Positions 1-9,464 of a stretch of DNA of 64,000 bases are shown here, piece after piece (the stretch's first letter is position 1; each line of letters starts with the position of its first letter). Source of the DNA: Halomarinibacterium sp034670265 (GTDB lineage Bacteria > Bacteroidota > Bacteroidia > Flavobacteriales > Flavobacteriaceae); the NCBI GenBank assembly GCA_034670265.1, contig JAXMNU010000001.1, positions 620,001 through 684,000 of the forward strand. Direction: 5' to 3'. The position numbers and the translations under genes are program-made. A model generated the notes under the pieces. It had not been told where the DNA came from. It was given only the letters and a program-made list of their open reading frames with translations, and made no database searches.

Positions 1-465
1 AATGATGCCATTCCATATAATGCAGCCATCATGGCAAACGCAGGTGTTACTACGGCTATTAATAGCGATGATGATGAAATGTCTCGAAGATTAAATCAAG
101 AAGCTGCCAAAACAATTAAATACGGTGGAATGAGTGAAGAGGAAGCTTGGAAAATGGTGACTATTAATCCTGCCAAGCTACTTCATATCGATAACCGAGT
201 AGGTAGTATTAAAGAAGGAAAAGATGCCGATTTAGTTCTCTGGACAGACCATCCATTATCTGTCTATGCGAAAGCTGAAAAAACCTTAATCGAAGGCACA
301 GTTTACTTCGATTTAGAAACTGATAAAGCAAAGCGAAGTACTATCGATGCAGAAAGAAACAAGCTTATTAAGATGATGCTTTCAGAAAAAGATGGCAACG
401 GTGGAAAAAAACGTCCTCCGATGAAAAAAGATAAAATTGATTTTGAATGTGAAACCATAAACTAA
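1..465 (+). CDS. Amidohydrolase family protein, C-terminal part (5' end outside window)
   Basis: The frame is open from base 1, so this is the C-terminal 154 residues of a longer gene. It shows the end of an amidohydrolase (imidazolonepropionase/dihydroorotase-like) barrel: a segment ending in SDDDEMSRR, where the last metal-binding Asp of the family normally lies, then the typical tail with NPAKLL, a VGSIKEGKDADLVLW motif and the final beta-sandwich. The tail is Lys-rich. It is followed after 7 bp by a second amidohydrolase-family gene, so the two are probably one operon. The substrate cannot be told from the fragment; peptidase-like or cyclic-amide hydrolase activity is possible. Confidence 0.85.
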   Translation, partial: NDAIPYNAAIMANAGVTTAINSDDDEMSRRLNQEAAKTIKYGGMSEEEAWKMVTINPAKLLHIDNRVGSIKEGKDADLVLWTDHPLSVYAKAEKTLIEGTVYFDLETDKAKRSTIDAERNKLIKMMLSEKDGNGGKKRPPMKKDKIDFECETIN

Positions 466-472
466 GCCAATT

Positions 473-1768
473 ATGAGAATTTTTAAAAATATACTTTTAG
501 CAACTATAATAAGTATTGGGCTTCAAACTTGGGCTCAACAAACTCCAGCACCTGCACAATCTGAAACCATAATTTTGACAGGTGCCACCATTCATATTGG
601 AAACGGAACTATTATAAATAACGGATTTATCATTTTTGAAAATGGTAAAATTACCGAAGTGGGAGAAGGAACCACTAGAAAGCAGGGTCGTATGATTGAA
701 GCCAATGGTAAACATATATACCCTGGAATCATCGCACCAACATCCTCATTAGGATTGGTAGAAATTGACGCTGTACGTGCCACAAATGACGATGATGAAA
801 TTGGAGATTTTATACCCAATATTCGAAGTTTGATTGCCTACAATGCCGAAAGCAAAGTTGTAGAAAGTATGCGTCCAAATGGAGTGCTGTTAGCACAGAT
901 AACGCCACAGGGCGGGGATATTTCTGGAACATCCTCTATTGTTCAGTTAGATGCTTGGAATTGGGAGGATGCAGCAGTTAAAGTAGATGATGGCGTTCAC
1001 GTTCATTGGCCTAATACCTTTAGAAGAGGACGATGGTGGGAAGGAGAAGAACGCGGCTGGAAACCTAATAAAGATTATGAGAAGGATACCGATGCCTTCA
1101 AAATGTATGTTGCAAATGCAAAAGCCTACGGAAATGCAAAGCCAACATCACTAAATGAAGGTTTTGAAGCCATGCAGGGATTATTTAATGGTTCAAAAAA
1201 ACTATATCTCTATGCACAAGGTGAAAAAGAAATTATCGACGGAATTATCGCCTGCAAGGATGCTGGAATAAATGATGTTGTATTAGTAGGTGGTTACGAA
1301 GCCTATAAAATTATTCCATTTTTGAAGCAAAATAATGTTTCCGTTATTGTAAATAGAGTTCATTCAACACCAAACGGGGATGATGATGATTACGACCAAC
1401 CTTATAAACTCCCAAAACTTCTAACAGACGGTGGATTAACTGTAAGCCTAAACTCCAGAGGAGGAATGGAACGCATGAATACACGTAACCTTCCTTTTTA
1501 TGCTGGACAAGTGGTAGGACAAGGAATGGAAAAAGAAGAAGCATTAAAAATGATCACTTCCAATACCGCAAAAATTTTAGGAATAGATAAAGACTACGGA
1601 ACTTTAGAAGTAGGTAAAAGTGCTACATTGTTTGTAAGTGAGGGTGATGCATTAGATATGCGGACTAATATTGTTACCCACGCTTTTATCGATGGAAGGG
1701 AAGTATCTCTCGAAACCCACCAAACAGAATTATGGAGACGATATTCTGAAAAATATGATCAAAAGTAA
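473..1768 (+). CDS. Secreted amidohydrolase-fold protein lacking the metal-binding motif
   Basis: This 431-residue protein has an N-terminal signal peptide (about residues 1-21, ending WAQQ). It keeps the amidohydrolase layout: an N-terminal beta-sandwich, a PGII segment at residue 84, and a C-terminal NTAKILGIDKDYGTLEVGKS motif. The usual PGxIDxHxH metal site is replaced by PGIIAPTSSLG (residues 84-94), and the late catalytic Asp region reads NSRGG (about residue 327). The ancestral hydrolase activity is therefore doubtful. It lies 7 bp behind the first amidohydrolase gene and may act as its non-catalytic partner; that pairing is inference. A rho-independent terminator follows. Confidence 0.85.
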   Translation: MRIFKNILLATIISIGLQTWAQQTPAPAQSETIILTGATIHIGNGTIINNGFIIFENGKITEVGEGTTRKQGRMIEANGKHIYPGIIAPTSSLGLVEIDAVRATNDDDEIGDFIPNIRSLIAYNAESKVVESMRPNGVLLAQITPQGGDISGTSSIVQLDAWNWEDAAVKVDDGVHVHWPNTFRRGRWWEGEERGWKPNKDYEKDTDAFKMYVANAKAYGNAKPTSLNEGFEAMQGLFNGSKKLYLYAQGEKEIIDGIIACKDAGINDVVLVGGYEAYKIIPFLKQNNVSVIVNRVHSTPNGDDDDYDQPYKLPKLLTDGGLTVSLNSRGGMERMNTRNLPFYAGQVVGQGMEKEEALKMITSNTAKILGIDKDYGTLEVGKSATLFVSEGDALDMRTNIVTHAFIDGREVSLETHQTELWRRYSEKYDQK

Positions 1769-1790
1769 TTTCATTTAAATATCCATTCAA

Positions 1791-1820
1791 AAACAGCCCA
1801 GTAAAAGGGCTGTTTTTTTT
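1791..1820 (+). terminator. Rho-independent terminator after the amidohydrolase pair
   Basis: A stem of AAACAGCCC (1791-1799) pairs with GGGCTGTTT (1807-1815) around a 7-base loop, followed directly by a run of T. It lies between the amidohydrolase stop and the next gene. Confidence 0.85.
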
Positions 1821-1847
1821 ATCTTAGTTTCTTCCAAAAGAACCGCC

Positions 1848-4232
1848 ATGAAATACTTACTTCCTTTATTACTAATCTCAATAGCAGCAAGTTGTTCAAA
1901 ATCGAAACCCCAAGTCTTTTCAGAAATACTTAAAGACTCTCCTACTATCGAGGGAAAACCCGAATATCTTTCTTCCCCTATGCTAACTGCTGGTGATAGA
2001 GTGTATATGGTTGGGCATCAAGACGGTTCTTTTCCAGACTTAGGTTGGCATATTAAAGGGGAAATGGGAGGCATTTGGAATCACCCCATCAAATTAATGG
2101 ATGGGTTTGAAATTATAATTGATGATGGGACTTCTACTTTTACACTTGACAAAGCAACGAGTTTTACTAATTACCCTTATGCCAATAAACATACTTTTTT
2201 ATGGGAAGAAAAGAATATTGAAATAGAACGTTGGCAGTTTGTTCCTGACGGAAAAGAAGGTATGGTCATTCAACTTGTGATTAAAAAAGCTCCGGAAACT
2301 AAGGTAAAAGTAAAGTTTACAGGTAAAAGTGACCTTCGCCCCACTTGGTTGGGAGAACGCACAAATATGGTTGATGGAAAAGATCAGGCATCATGGGATG
2401 ATAAAAAGCAAACTTGGATAGTAAAAGATAGCCTTAATCCTTGGTATACTGTTTTTGGTTCACAATTAGAATTTGAAAAAAAATCAGAACCAACAAGTAA
2501 AGAAACAAATGATAATACTTCTTCTAATTCAGTAGAAGATATTGTGTTTTTATTTTCAGAAGCAGTTACAACGATCAATTATTTTATAGCAGGTTCTTAC
2601 ACTTCTGAAGAAGAAGCAAAAGCTACGTACGAAGAACTTCAAACGCATTGGGTAACCTTACTTTCAGAAAAAAGAAACCGTTACAAAGAGATTTCAAGCA
2701 AATCCGTTCTTGTCACCCCAGACTCTACCCTCAATGAAACCTTTAAGTGGTTAAAATACAACTGCGATTGGCTCGTACGTACCGTTCCCGAAATTGGCTC
2801 TGGTATTGGCGCAGGGCTTCCAGATTACCCGTGGTGGTTTGGCGTGGATAGTGAATACGCACTTCAAGGGTATATGGCAATTGGACAAACCGATGCCGTG
2901 TACAATACGATAAAATTGCTCGATAGTGTTTCGAATGCAGTGAATGGAAATGGAAAAATTATCCACGAAATGTCTACCAATGGTGCCGTGTTTAATCCAG
3001 GTAATATTAATGAAACACCCCAATTTGCATCGCTTATTTGGAAAATCTATCAATGGAACGGCGATAAAGCATTTCTACAAAAATATTTTCCAACTATTGA
3101 AAAAGGATTGGAATGGTTACTTAAAGAAAATGATGCTAATAAAAATCTCTTTCCTGATGGATTTGGAATGATGGAAATCCACGGAATGGATAGTGAAATG
3201 ATTGATGTGGCAGCATACACCCAAAAAGCCTTAGACGATGCATCAAAAATTGCATTGGAATTAGGCTACGGAAAAAAAGGAAGAACATATAAATTGTTAG
3301 CAGACCAACTGAAGGGAAAAATTAATAACGAATTTTGGAGTGAAGAATTTAATTCTTATGCCGATTTTATTGGGACCGACGAACAAGCATTGAAACTCAT
3401 AGATGATGCCATTGTAAGAGCCGACACTTTAAACAAACCTTGGGCTGTTGCCGAATTAAAACAAACTCGTGAAACCATTTTAAAAAATCCATCCAACAAA
3501 CCAAGACCATTTGTATTACACCATAATTGGGTAGTAAATACTCCCATGGAGGTTGGAATCGCGCCAGTTGATAAGGCCATAAAAGGTTTAACTACCGCAG
3601 AGCAGTTTGTAAATCCGTTTGGGGTATTTGTTACAGGCATCGATAGGGATGATTCGGCTGGAAGTGATGACGGAAGCTTTAAAGGAAGTAAAATATTTTC
3701 ATATACTGGAGCTGTGATGACGCTGCCTACAGGGGTTCAGGTTGTGGCCGAAAATAATTATGGCAGACCCGACAATGCGCTTAATTATTTAAAACGAATG
3801 ACCCGCACCTTTAGTTATGCGTTCCCAGGGAGTATGTACGAAGTTTCGCCAGATTATGGGATGATGACACAGGCGTGGAATATATATGCGTACGCAGTCC
3901 CAATTGTGGAACAATTCTTCGGAATACAACCCGATGCAGCCAATAAAAGGGTCGTGATTAAACCACAAATGCCATCAGAATGGGATACAGCTTTATTAGA
4001 TAACGTACACGTTGGGAACAATGAAATCTCAGTATATTTTTCTAAAAAAGGAGGAGAAACTACAGTAAAAGTGACTCAAACCCAACCCGATTGGGAAGTT
4101 GAAATCATTTTTCCAAAAGACAAATATACTTCTTTCGAAGTGCAAGATGGAACTTCCGAAGAGCCCAATTCCATTGTAAACTATCACTTTGTTTCGAAAG
4201 AGAAAGTGGCTCTAGTTACATTAAAAGATTAA
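1848..4232 (+). CDS. Lipoprotein six-hairpin glycosidase (glycogen-debranching/rhamnosidase-like)
   Basis: This 794-residue protein starts with a lipoprotein signal peptide (lipobox AASC, mature Cys at about residue 16). The N-terminal third is a beta-rich domain. The middle and C-terminal parts look like an (alpha/alpha)6-barrel glycosidase, with PWWFGVDSEYAL near residue 328 and a GMDSEM segment near residue 448 holding acidic residues that could be catalytic, plus repeated aromatic motifs. Such proteins are often annotated as glycogen debranching enzyme or alpha-L-rhamnosidase-like. It is expected at the outer membrane or periplasm. The exact family and substrate cannot be fixed by eye. 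It may be co-transcribed with the RNA methyltransferase 8 bp downstream. Confidence 0.75.
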   Translation: MKYLLPLLLISIAASCSKSKPQVFSEILKDSPTIEGKPEYLSSPMLTAGDRVYMVGHQDGSFPDLGWHIKGEMGGIWNHPIKLMDGFEIIIDDGTSTFTLDKATSFTNYPYANKHTFLWEEKNIEIERWQFVPDGKEGMVIQLVIKKAPETKVKVKFTGKSDLRPTWLGERTNMVDGKDQASWDDKKQTWIVKDSLNPWYTVFGSQLEFEKKSEPTSKETNDNTSSNSVEDIVFLFSEAVTTINYFIAGSYTSEEEAKATYEELQTHWVTLLSEKRNRYKEISSKSVLVTPDSTLNETFKWLKYNCDWLVRTVPEIGSGIGAGLPDYPWWFGVDSEYALQGYMAIGQTDAVYNTIKLLDSVSNAVNGNGKIIHEMSTNGAVFNPGNINETPQFASLIWKIYQWNGDKAFLQKYFPTIEKGLEWLLKENDANKNLFPDGFGMMEIHGMDSEMIDVAAYTQKALDDASKIALELGYGKKGRTYKLLADQLKGKINNEFWSEEFNSYADFIGTDEQALKLIDDAIVRADTLNKPWAVAELKQTRETILKNPSNKPRPFVLHHNWVVNTPMEVGIAPVDKAIKGLTTAEQFVNPFGVFVTGIDRDDSAGSDDGSFKGSKIFSYTGAVMTLPTGVQVVAENNYGRPDNALNYLKRMTRTFSYAFPGSMYEVSPDYGMMTQAWNIYAYAVPIVEQFFGIQPDAANKRVVIKPQMPSEWDTALLDNVHVGNNEISVYFSKKGGETTVKVTQTQPDWEVEIIFPKDKYTSFEVQDGTSEEPNSIVNYHFVSKEKVALVTLKD

Positions 4233-4240
4233 AAATAACG

Positions 4241-5080
4241 ATGCAAAAACACATTTCCAGCCTTCAAAATCCTTTGGTAAAGCAAGTATTATTACTTTCT
4301 GAAAAGTCACGAGAACGCAGAAAACAAGGGCTTTTTGTAGTGGAAGGGCAAAGAGAAATTACGCTAGCACTAAAGGGAGGCTACGAGATTGAAACCCTTT
4401 TATTTTGTAGCGACATTATTACTTCTGAAGAGCTTTCGAAGATTCAAAACAATACAAACGTCAATTTCAAAAGCATTGAAATTTCAAAAGAAGTGTACGA
4501 AAAACTTGCCTATCGTACTTCTACCGAAGGTGTTATCGCAATAATTAAAACTAAAAATATTGGCATAAGTAGCAGTCACCCCGAGCTTGCCAGCACTGAG
4601 CAAAGTCGAAGTGTCGAAGGGCGAGTACCATTGATTCTCATCGCCGAAGCTCCGGAAAAACCTGGAAACATTGGCGCATTGCTTCGTACGGCAGACGCAG
4701 CCAATGTGGATGCCGTTATTATTGCCAATCCCAAAACCGATATATACAACCCTAATATCATTCGCAGTAGTGTAGGTTGTGTATTTACAAATCAAATAGC
4801 TACCGGAACAACCGAAGAAATCATTCAATTTTTAAAGGAAAAGAATATTCCTATTTATTGTGCAGCTTTGCAGGCTTCTGTTCCATACCATACTTGCGAT
4901 TTCAAAAAATCAACAGCTATTGTTGTGGGTACCGAAGCCGATGGACTTTCTTCAACATGGCTAGAAAACAGTTCGAAAAATATCATCATCCCAATGCAAG
5001 GTGAAATAGACAGCATAAATGTGTCTGTTGCTGCAGGGATTTTAATTTTTGAAGCGAAAAGGCAACGAAATTTTCAGTAA
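4241..5080 (+). CDS. SpoU/TrmH-family RNA 2'-O-methyltransferase with in-frame repeat insertion
   Basis: A 279-residue RNA ribose methyltransferase that uses S-adenosylmethionine. The N-terminal substrate-binding domain (residues 1-105, with the LFVVEGQREI motif) is followed by a SPOUT knot domain: EAPEKPGNIGALLRTADAA (motif 1, from residue 136), VVGTEADGLS (motif 2) and a SINVSVAAGILIFEA motif 3 near the end. It resembles 23S rRNA G2251 (RlmB) or TrmH-like enzymes; the RNA target is unknown. Oddly, residues 112-128, between the two domains, match the translation of a palindromic intergenic repeat of the type found elsewhere in flavobacteria (DNA 4575-4624), which suggests an in-frame insertion into the linker. 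Confidence 0.9.
   Translation: MQKHISSLQNPLVKQVLLLSEKSRERRKQGLFVVEGQREITLALKGGYEIETLLFCSDIITSEELSKIQNNTNVNFKSIEISKEVYEKLAYRTSTEGVIAIIKTKNIGISSSHPELASTEQSRSVEGRVPLILIAEAPEKPGNIGALLRTADAANVDAVIIANPKTDIYNPNIIRSSVGCVFTNQIATGTTEEIIQFLKEKNIPIYCAALQASVPYHTCDFKKSTAIVVGTEADGLSSTWLENSSKNIIIPMQGEIDSINVSVAAGILIFEAKRQRNFQ
4575..4624 (+). repeat. Intergenic-type palindromic repeat inside the SpoU gene
   Basis: The DNA begins GTCACCCCGAGC and ends GTCGAAGGGCGAG. This is the hallmark layout of short flavobacterial intergenic repeats (a GTCA-CCC-GAGC arm and a CGAAG-TGTCGAAGGG arm). It is read in frame as SHPELASTEQSRSVEGR. No target-site duplication is obvious. Confidence 0.6.
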
Positions 5081-5090
5081 AATCACTTAC

Positions 5091-5507
5091 TTACCTTTCA
5101 AACGTTTTTAGGAATCCGTCTGCTGGACGGTCGTCTATAGTTAATGTAGTTGAAGTCACTATATATTCCCCATTATCAGTTCCTTCAATCATTAAAACTT
5201 CTATCCCATTTACTTCAGAAATTTGAAAATCATAATTTCCAGTATCCAATCCTGCATAAGCGTAGTTTGGGTCTGATTGATCTAAATTATTCTCGACAGA
5301 AAGTGTGCCAGTACTAAGATTAAAATTCCAGGTTACCTCTCCACGATTGTAATCGACATCGACACCAGCAAATCCTCCACTTACATTGTTTAAATGCCAA
5401 ATCCCGCTAAGGGCAGCAGTATCCTCTCCGTCATCATCGCTTTTGTTACAACCAACCAAAAGTAGGCTTGTAGCAAAAAATAATAGCATTAAAAGTTTGG
5501 GTTTCAT
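5091..5507 (-). CDS. Small lipoprotein of unknown function
   Basis: With the ATG at 5507 this is 138 residues, beginning with a lipoprotein signal peptide (MKPKLLMLLFFATSLLLVGC) followed by an acidic KSDDDGED stretch typical of flavobacterial exported lipoproteins. An upstream in-frame start at 5546 would put charged residues ahead of the signal, so 5507 is preferred. The rest is beta-rich, with GIWHLNNVSGG and TWNFNLSTGTL motifs resembling lipocalin-like family lipoproteins. It converges with the SpoU gene and diverges from the M48 protease. No specific function is supported. Confidence 0.75.
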   Translation of the reverse strand: MKPKLLMLLFFATSLLLVGCNKSDDDGEDTAALSGIWHLNNVSGGFAGVDVDYNRGEVTWNFNLSTGTLSVENNLDQSDPNYAYAGLDTGNYDFQISEVNGIEVLMIEGTDNGEYIVTSTTLTIDDRPADGFLKTFER

Positions 5508-5609
5508 AGTCTTATTTTTGTTATTTGTATTCTTAAGATAGTGCAATACAAAGTATGTTGCGTTTTTTTGGCAAACTTTAATATTCTTTTACAAAACTTT
5601 AATAATTTA

Positions 5610-6842
5610 ATGACGGCAACGGCACTTTTTTATATCATTATTGGAATTTTAGTTCTAAATTTTATTATCGATAAAATTCTAGATTCACTTAACGCAAAAC
5701 ACTTTAACGACCCTGTTCCAGCCGAATTGAATGATGTGTATGACAGTGATGAGTATGAAAAATCACAACGCTACAAAAAGGAAAAGTATACATTTGGAAT
5801 ACTTACCTCTACCATTTCCATAGTTGCTACATTGCTCTTTTTCTTTCTCGACGGATTTGAATTTGTAGACCAATTAGCGCGTTCTTTTTCTGAAAATGCA
5901 ATTGTAGTAGCACTTATCTTTTTCGGAATTATCATGCTTGCCAACGATATTTTAAGCACCCCTTTTTCCTATTACAACACCTTTGTAATTGAAGAAAAAT
6001 ACGGATTTAATAAAACCACAATCAAAACATTTATCCTCGATAAATGTAAAGGCTGGCTCATGGCTGCTATTTTAGGTGGAGGAATTTTAGCACTCATCAT
6101 TTGGTTTTATCAAACCACAGGAGCTAATTTTTGGCTTTATACCTGGGGAATTGTGATTGCTTTTTCTGTTTTTCTGAATATGTTTTACGCCCGACTTATT
6201 GTGCCGTTATTCAACAAACAAACCCCATTGGAAGATGGTTCGTTACGCACAAAAATTGAAGCCTATGCTTCAAAAGTTGGCTTTAGTTTACAGAATATTT
6301 TTGTGATCGATGGCTCCAAAAGAAGCACCAAGGCCAATGCTTATTTTTCGGGCTTCGGAAGGGAAAAACGAATTACATTGTATGATACCCTTATCAACGA
6401 TTTAGAAGAAGATGAAATCGTCGCGGTATTAGCGCACGAAGTGGGTCATTATAAACGGAAACATATTATTTATAACCTTGTGGCTTCAACCATTACTATG
6501 GGAGTTACCTTCTGGTTATTATCGCTGTTTGTGGGGATGCCTATCTTTTCTGAAGCCTTGGGTGTTACAACGCCTTCGTTTCATATTGGATTAATTGCCT
6601 TTGGAATTTTATACACACCTATTTCTGAAATCACAGGATTATTAATGAATCTCCTTTCCCGTAAATTTGAATACGAAGCCGACGACTATGCAAAAAACAC
6701 GTATAAAGCTTCGCCCCTTATTTCAGCATTAAAAAAACTAAATAAAAATAGTTTAAGCAATCTTACGCCACATCCTGCCTATGTGTTTATGCACTATTCG
6801 CATCCTACACTGTTGCAACGGTTTAGGAATTTGAAAAATTAA
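5610..6842 (+). CDS. M48 family membrane zinc metalloprotease (STE24-like)
   Basis: A 410-residue protein from the ATG at 5610; an upstream in-frame start at 5541 would add a Cys-rich leader unlike the family. It has several membrane helices in the N-terminal half and the HEVGH zinc motif at about residues 276-280, followed by the third ligand region EYEADDYA. This matches the CAAX prenyl protease/STE24 family of integral membrane proteases. In bacteria these usually serve in envelope protein quality control, since prenylated CaaX substrates are lacking. It is divergent from the small lipoprotein gene and 17 bp before the next small membrane protein gene. Confidence 0.9.
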   Translation: MTATALFYIIIGILVLNFIIDKILDSLNAKHFNDPVPAELNDVYDSDEYEKSQRYKKEKYTFGILTSTISIVATLLFFFLDGFEFVDQLARSFSENAIVVALIFFGIIMLANDILSTPFSYYNTFVIEEKYGFNKTTIKTFILDKCKGWLMAAILGGGILALIIWFYQTTGANFWLYTWGIVIAFSVFLNMFYARLIVPLFNKQTPLEDGSLRTKIEAYASKVGFSLQNIFVIDGSKRSTKANAYFSGFGREKRITLYDTLINDLEEDEIVAVLAHEVGHYKRKHIIYNLVASTITMGVTFWLLSLFVGMPIFSEALGVTTPSFHIGLIAFGILYTPISEITGLLMNLLSRKFEYEADDYAKNTYKASPLISALKKLNKNSLSNLTPHPAYVFMHYSHPTLLQRFRNLKN

Positions 6843-6859
6843 CTCAAGGACAGATTCAA

Positions 6860-7177
6860 ATGCAACCCCTCCTCCACTATTTTCTGCACTTTGGTTTCCC
6901 AGTATTGATTGCATTTTTATTTTTCAGAAAGGAATGGCTAAAAATATCCCTCATTTTACTTGCCACAATGTTGGTAGATATCGACCATCTTTGGGCAACC
7001 CCTATTTTTCAAGCAGACCGTTGTAGTATTGGATTTCATATATTTCATAGTTATGTGGCAATAGCGGTATATTTTATGTTGCTGTTTTTAAAAAGACCCT
7101 TCAGCATTATAGGTATTGGGCTATTATTTCATATGCTTACCGATTGGATAGATTGCCTGCTAATGAATCAACACTAA
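6860..7177 (+). CDS. Small membrane protein, probably DUF6122 family
   Basis: A 105-residue protein with about four hydrophobic helices. A DIDHLWA motif (near residue 40) and a HMLTDWIDC motif (near residue 95) are conserved acidic/His features seen in small inner-membrane putative hydrolases (YdjM-like) and in the Bacteroidota DUF6122 family. It follows the M48 protease after 17 bp, so probably shares its transcript. Activity is unknown. Confidence 0.7.
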   Translation: MQPLLHYFLHFGFPVLIAFLFFRKEWLKISLILLATMLVDIDHLWATPIFQADRCSIGFHIFHSYVAIAVYFMLLFLKRPFSIIGIGLLFHMLTDWIDCLLMNQH

Positions 7178-7235
7178 ATTGTAAGCATCCAAAAATGCGC
7201 TTGCCCAATTTCTTACAAAGTTGTACTTTTAATCT

Positions 7236-9440
7236 ATGACAGAAGCATTGCTAGAAAAAGAAAGTAAAGAGATTGCCAAACAGTACAAAGAGCTGTTAAA
7301 GGTGAGCTACCGTGTGCTTTCTAAAGAAGATAAAAAGCTTATTCGCTCTGCTTTCGATGTCGCTGTGGATGCTCATAAAGAACAACGTCGCAAAAGTGGT
7401 GAAGCCTATATTTTTCATCCTATAGCTGTGGCAAAAATTGTTGCTTCGCAAATAGGATTAGATGCCACTGCTATTGCTGCTGCGTTATTGCATGACGTGG
7501 TAGAAGACACCCAATACACCCTTGCAGATCTTGAACAACTTTTTGGTGAAACCGTTGCTAGAATTGTTGATGGTTTAACAAAAATTTCGGCATTAGAATA
7601 TCAAAGTGATGTTTCGTTACAAGCAGAGAATTTCAGAAAAATGCTACTCACCCTCAATGAGGACATTAGGGTAATCATTATAAAAATTGCCGATCGACTT
7701 CACAATATGCAAACCATGGATTCCATGGCTCCGCCAAAACAAGTGAAAATTGCTTCAGAAACCTTATACATTTATGCTCCTTTGGCACATAGAATTGGGA
7801 TGTATAATATTAAAACTGAACTGGAAGACTTAGGGTTAAAATATACCGAACCCGATGTTTACCAAGATATTCTAAGTAAAATTAAGGAAAGTAAAGAAGA
7901 GCAAGATGCGTATATCGAAGCCTTTTCAAAAGTAATACGCGATTCTCTCGATGCTGAAAAACTGAAGTACGAAATAAAAGGACGCCCAAAATCTATTTTC
8001 TCCATTCGACGAAAAATGATAACGCAAAACGTATCTTTTGATGAAGTGTACGACAAATTTGCTGTTAGGATCATTTATAAAAGTACCCCAGAGAACGAAA
8101 AGTTTATTGCTTGGAAAATCTATTCCATAGTAACAGATCATTTTCGCCCCAACCCTACTCGTCTTCGGGATTGGATTTCTTCACCAAAATCCACAGGTTA
8201 TGAAGCATTACATATCACGGTCATGGGGCCTAAAGGCAGGTGGGTAGAAGTTCAGATTAGGAGTCACCGCATGAACGAAATAGCAGAAAAAGGCTATGCA
8301 GCGCATTACAAATACAAAAACAATGAAAAGGAAGATGGTGGCTTGGATGCATGGCTTAACAAACTTCAAGACACACTAGAAAATGCCGAAGTAAATGCAG
8401 TAGATTTTGTAGAAGAATTTAAATTAAATCTGTATGCCAAAGAGATTTTTGTATTTTCCCCCAAGGGTGATTTGTATTCGCTCCCAAAAGGGTCTACAGC
8501 GTTAGATTTTGCTTTTCATGTGCATACCGAAGTAGGTTTGCATACACGCGGTGCTAAAGTAAACGGAAAGTTAACGCCCTTGAGTCAAGAATTAAAAAGT
8601 GGCGATCAGGTTGAAGTGATGACTTCAGAAAAATCGAAACCATCTGCCAACTGGCTCAACTATGTAACCACAGGGCGGGCTATTTCAAAAATTAAATCCT
8701 CGCTAAAAGACGAACAAAAAGAATTAGCAGCTGAGGGAAAAGTGGTCTTGACCCGAAAACTGAAATCTTTAAAAATTGCTTTAGACGAAAAGACAGTCAA
8801 TCAATTGGTTAGTTATTTCAAGCTAAAAACTAGTTTGGATCTTTTTTATCGTGTGGGTGCAGGTATTATAGACAACCAAATGCTCAAGGATTTTGCTGCA
8901 TCGCGAAGCAATGCATTTGTAAGTTTTTTCAAGAATAGAATTAGAAAACCTAGCAGCCCCGAAGATGTAAATAAGGAAGAGTTAACAGTAAAATATGACC
9001 AATTAGTTTTTGGAAAAGAAGAAGAAAAATTAGATTACAAAATGGCTAAATGCTGTAATGCCATACCTGGGGATGATGTATTTGGTTTTGTTACTATTAA
9101 TGAAGGAATTAAGGTTCATAAAAAAAACTGTCCAAATGCTATCCAGCTTCAAAGCAATTATGAATATCGCATTATTAAAGCCAAATGGATTGATTCTACC
9201 CAACAGGAGTTTAAAGCCAATTTATTGATTTCGGGTATTGATACTTTAGGTCTAGTAAATAATGTTACCAAGGTGATTTCAAACAACCTTCATATCGATA
9301 TGAAAAGTGTTCATTTTGACACAGATGGAGGAACTTTTACAGGAAAAATTATTGTAGTAGTTAAAAACAAAACTATCCTTGATAACTTGGTTAAAAACAT
9401 CAAAAAAATAAATGGTATTGATAAAGTTACACGCGTATAA
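7236..9440 (+). CDS. spoT: Bifunctional (p)ppGpp synthetase/hydrolase, RelA/SpoT family
   Basis: A 734-residue long RSH enzyme that makes and degrades the alarmone (p)ppGpp in the stringent response. In order: an HD hydrolase domain with HPIAVAKI and LLHDVVEDT (His-Asp at residues 86-87); a synthetase domain with the SPKSTGYEALHITV signature; a TGS domain (from about residue 400, with FSPKGDLYSLPKGSTALDFAFHVH); a conserved-Cys segment (KCCNAIPGDD...NCPNA); and a C-terminal ACT domain. Length and order fit the family. The intact HD motif means hydrolase activity is expected. The fur-like gene follows within 25 bp. Confidence 0.97.
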   Translation: MTEALLEKESKEIAKQYKELLKVSYRVLSKEDKKLIRSAFDVAVDAHKEQRRKSGEAYIFHPIAVAKIVASQIGLDATAIAAALLHDVVEDTQYTLADLEQLFGETVARIVDGLTKISALEYQSDVSLQAENFRKMLLTLNEDIRVIIIKIADRLHNMQTMDSMAPPKQVKIASETLYIYAPLAHRIGMYNIKTELEDLGLKYTEPDVYQDILSKIKESKEEQDAYIEAFSKVIRDSLDAEKLKYEIKGRPKSIFSIRRKMITQNVSFDEVYDKFAVRIIYKSTPENEKFIAWKIYSIVTDHFRPNPTRLRDWISSPKSTGYEALHITVMGPKGRWVEVQIRSHRMNEIAEKGYAAHYKYKNNEKEDGGLDAWLNKLQDTLENAEVNAVDFVEEFKLNLYAKEIFVFSPKGDLYSLPKGSTALDFAFHVHTEVGLHTRGAKVNGKLTPLSQELKSGDQVEVMTSEKSKPSANWLNYVTTGRAISKIKSSLKDEQKELAAEGKVVLTRKLKSLKIALDEKTVNQLVSYFKLKTSLDLFYRVGAGIIDNQMLKDFAASRSNAFVSFFKNRIRKPSSPEDVNKEELTVKYDQLVFGKEEEKLDYKMAKCCNAIPGDDVFGFVTINEGIKVHKKNCPNAIQLQSNYEYRIIKAKWIDSTQQEFKANLLISGIDTLGLVNNVTKVISNNLHIDMKSVHFDTDGGTFTGKIIVVVKNKTILDNLVKNIKKINGIDKVTRV

Positions 9441-9464
9441 AATACCTAACTTTGCCACTTACTT

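Noticed and set aside
5541..5609. Longer N-terminus for the M48 protease
   Set aside because: The leader is Cys-rich and atypical; the ATG at 5610 begins the first membrane helix.
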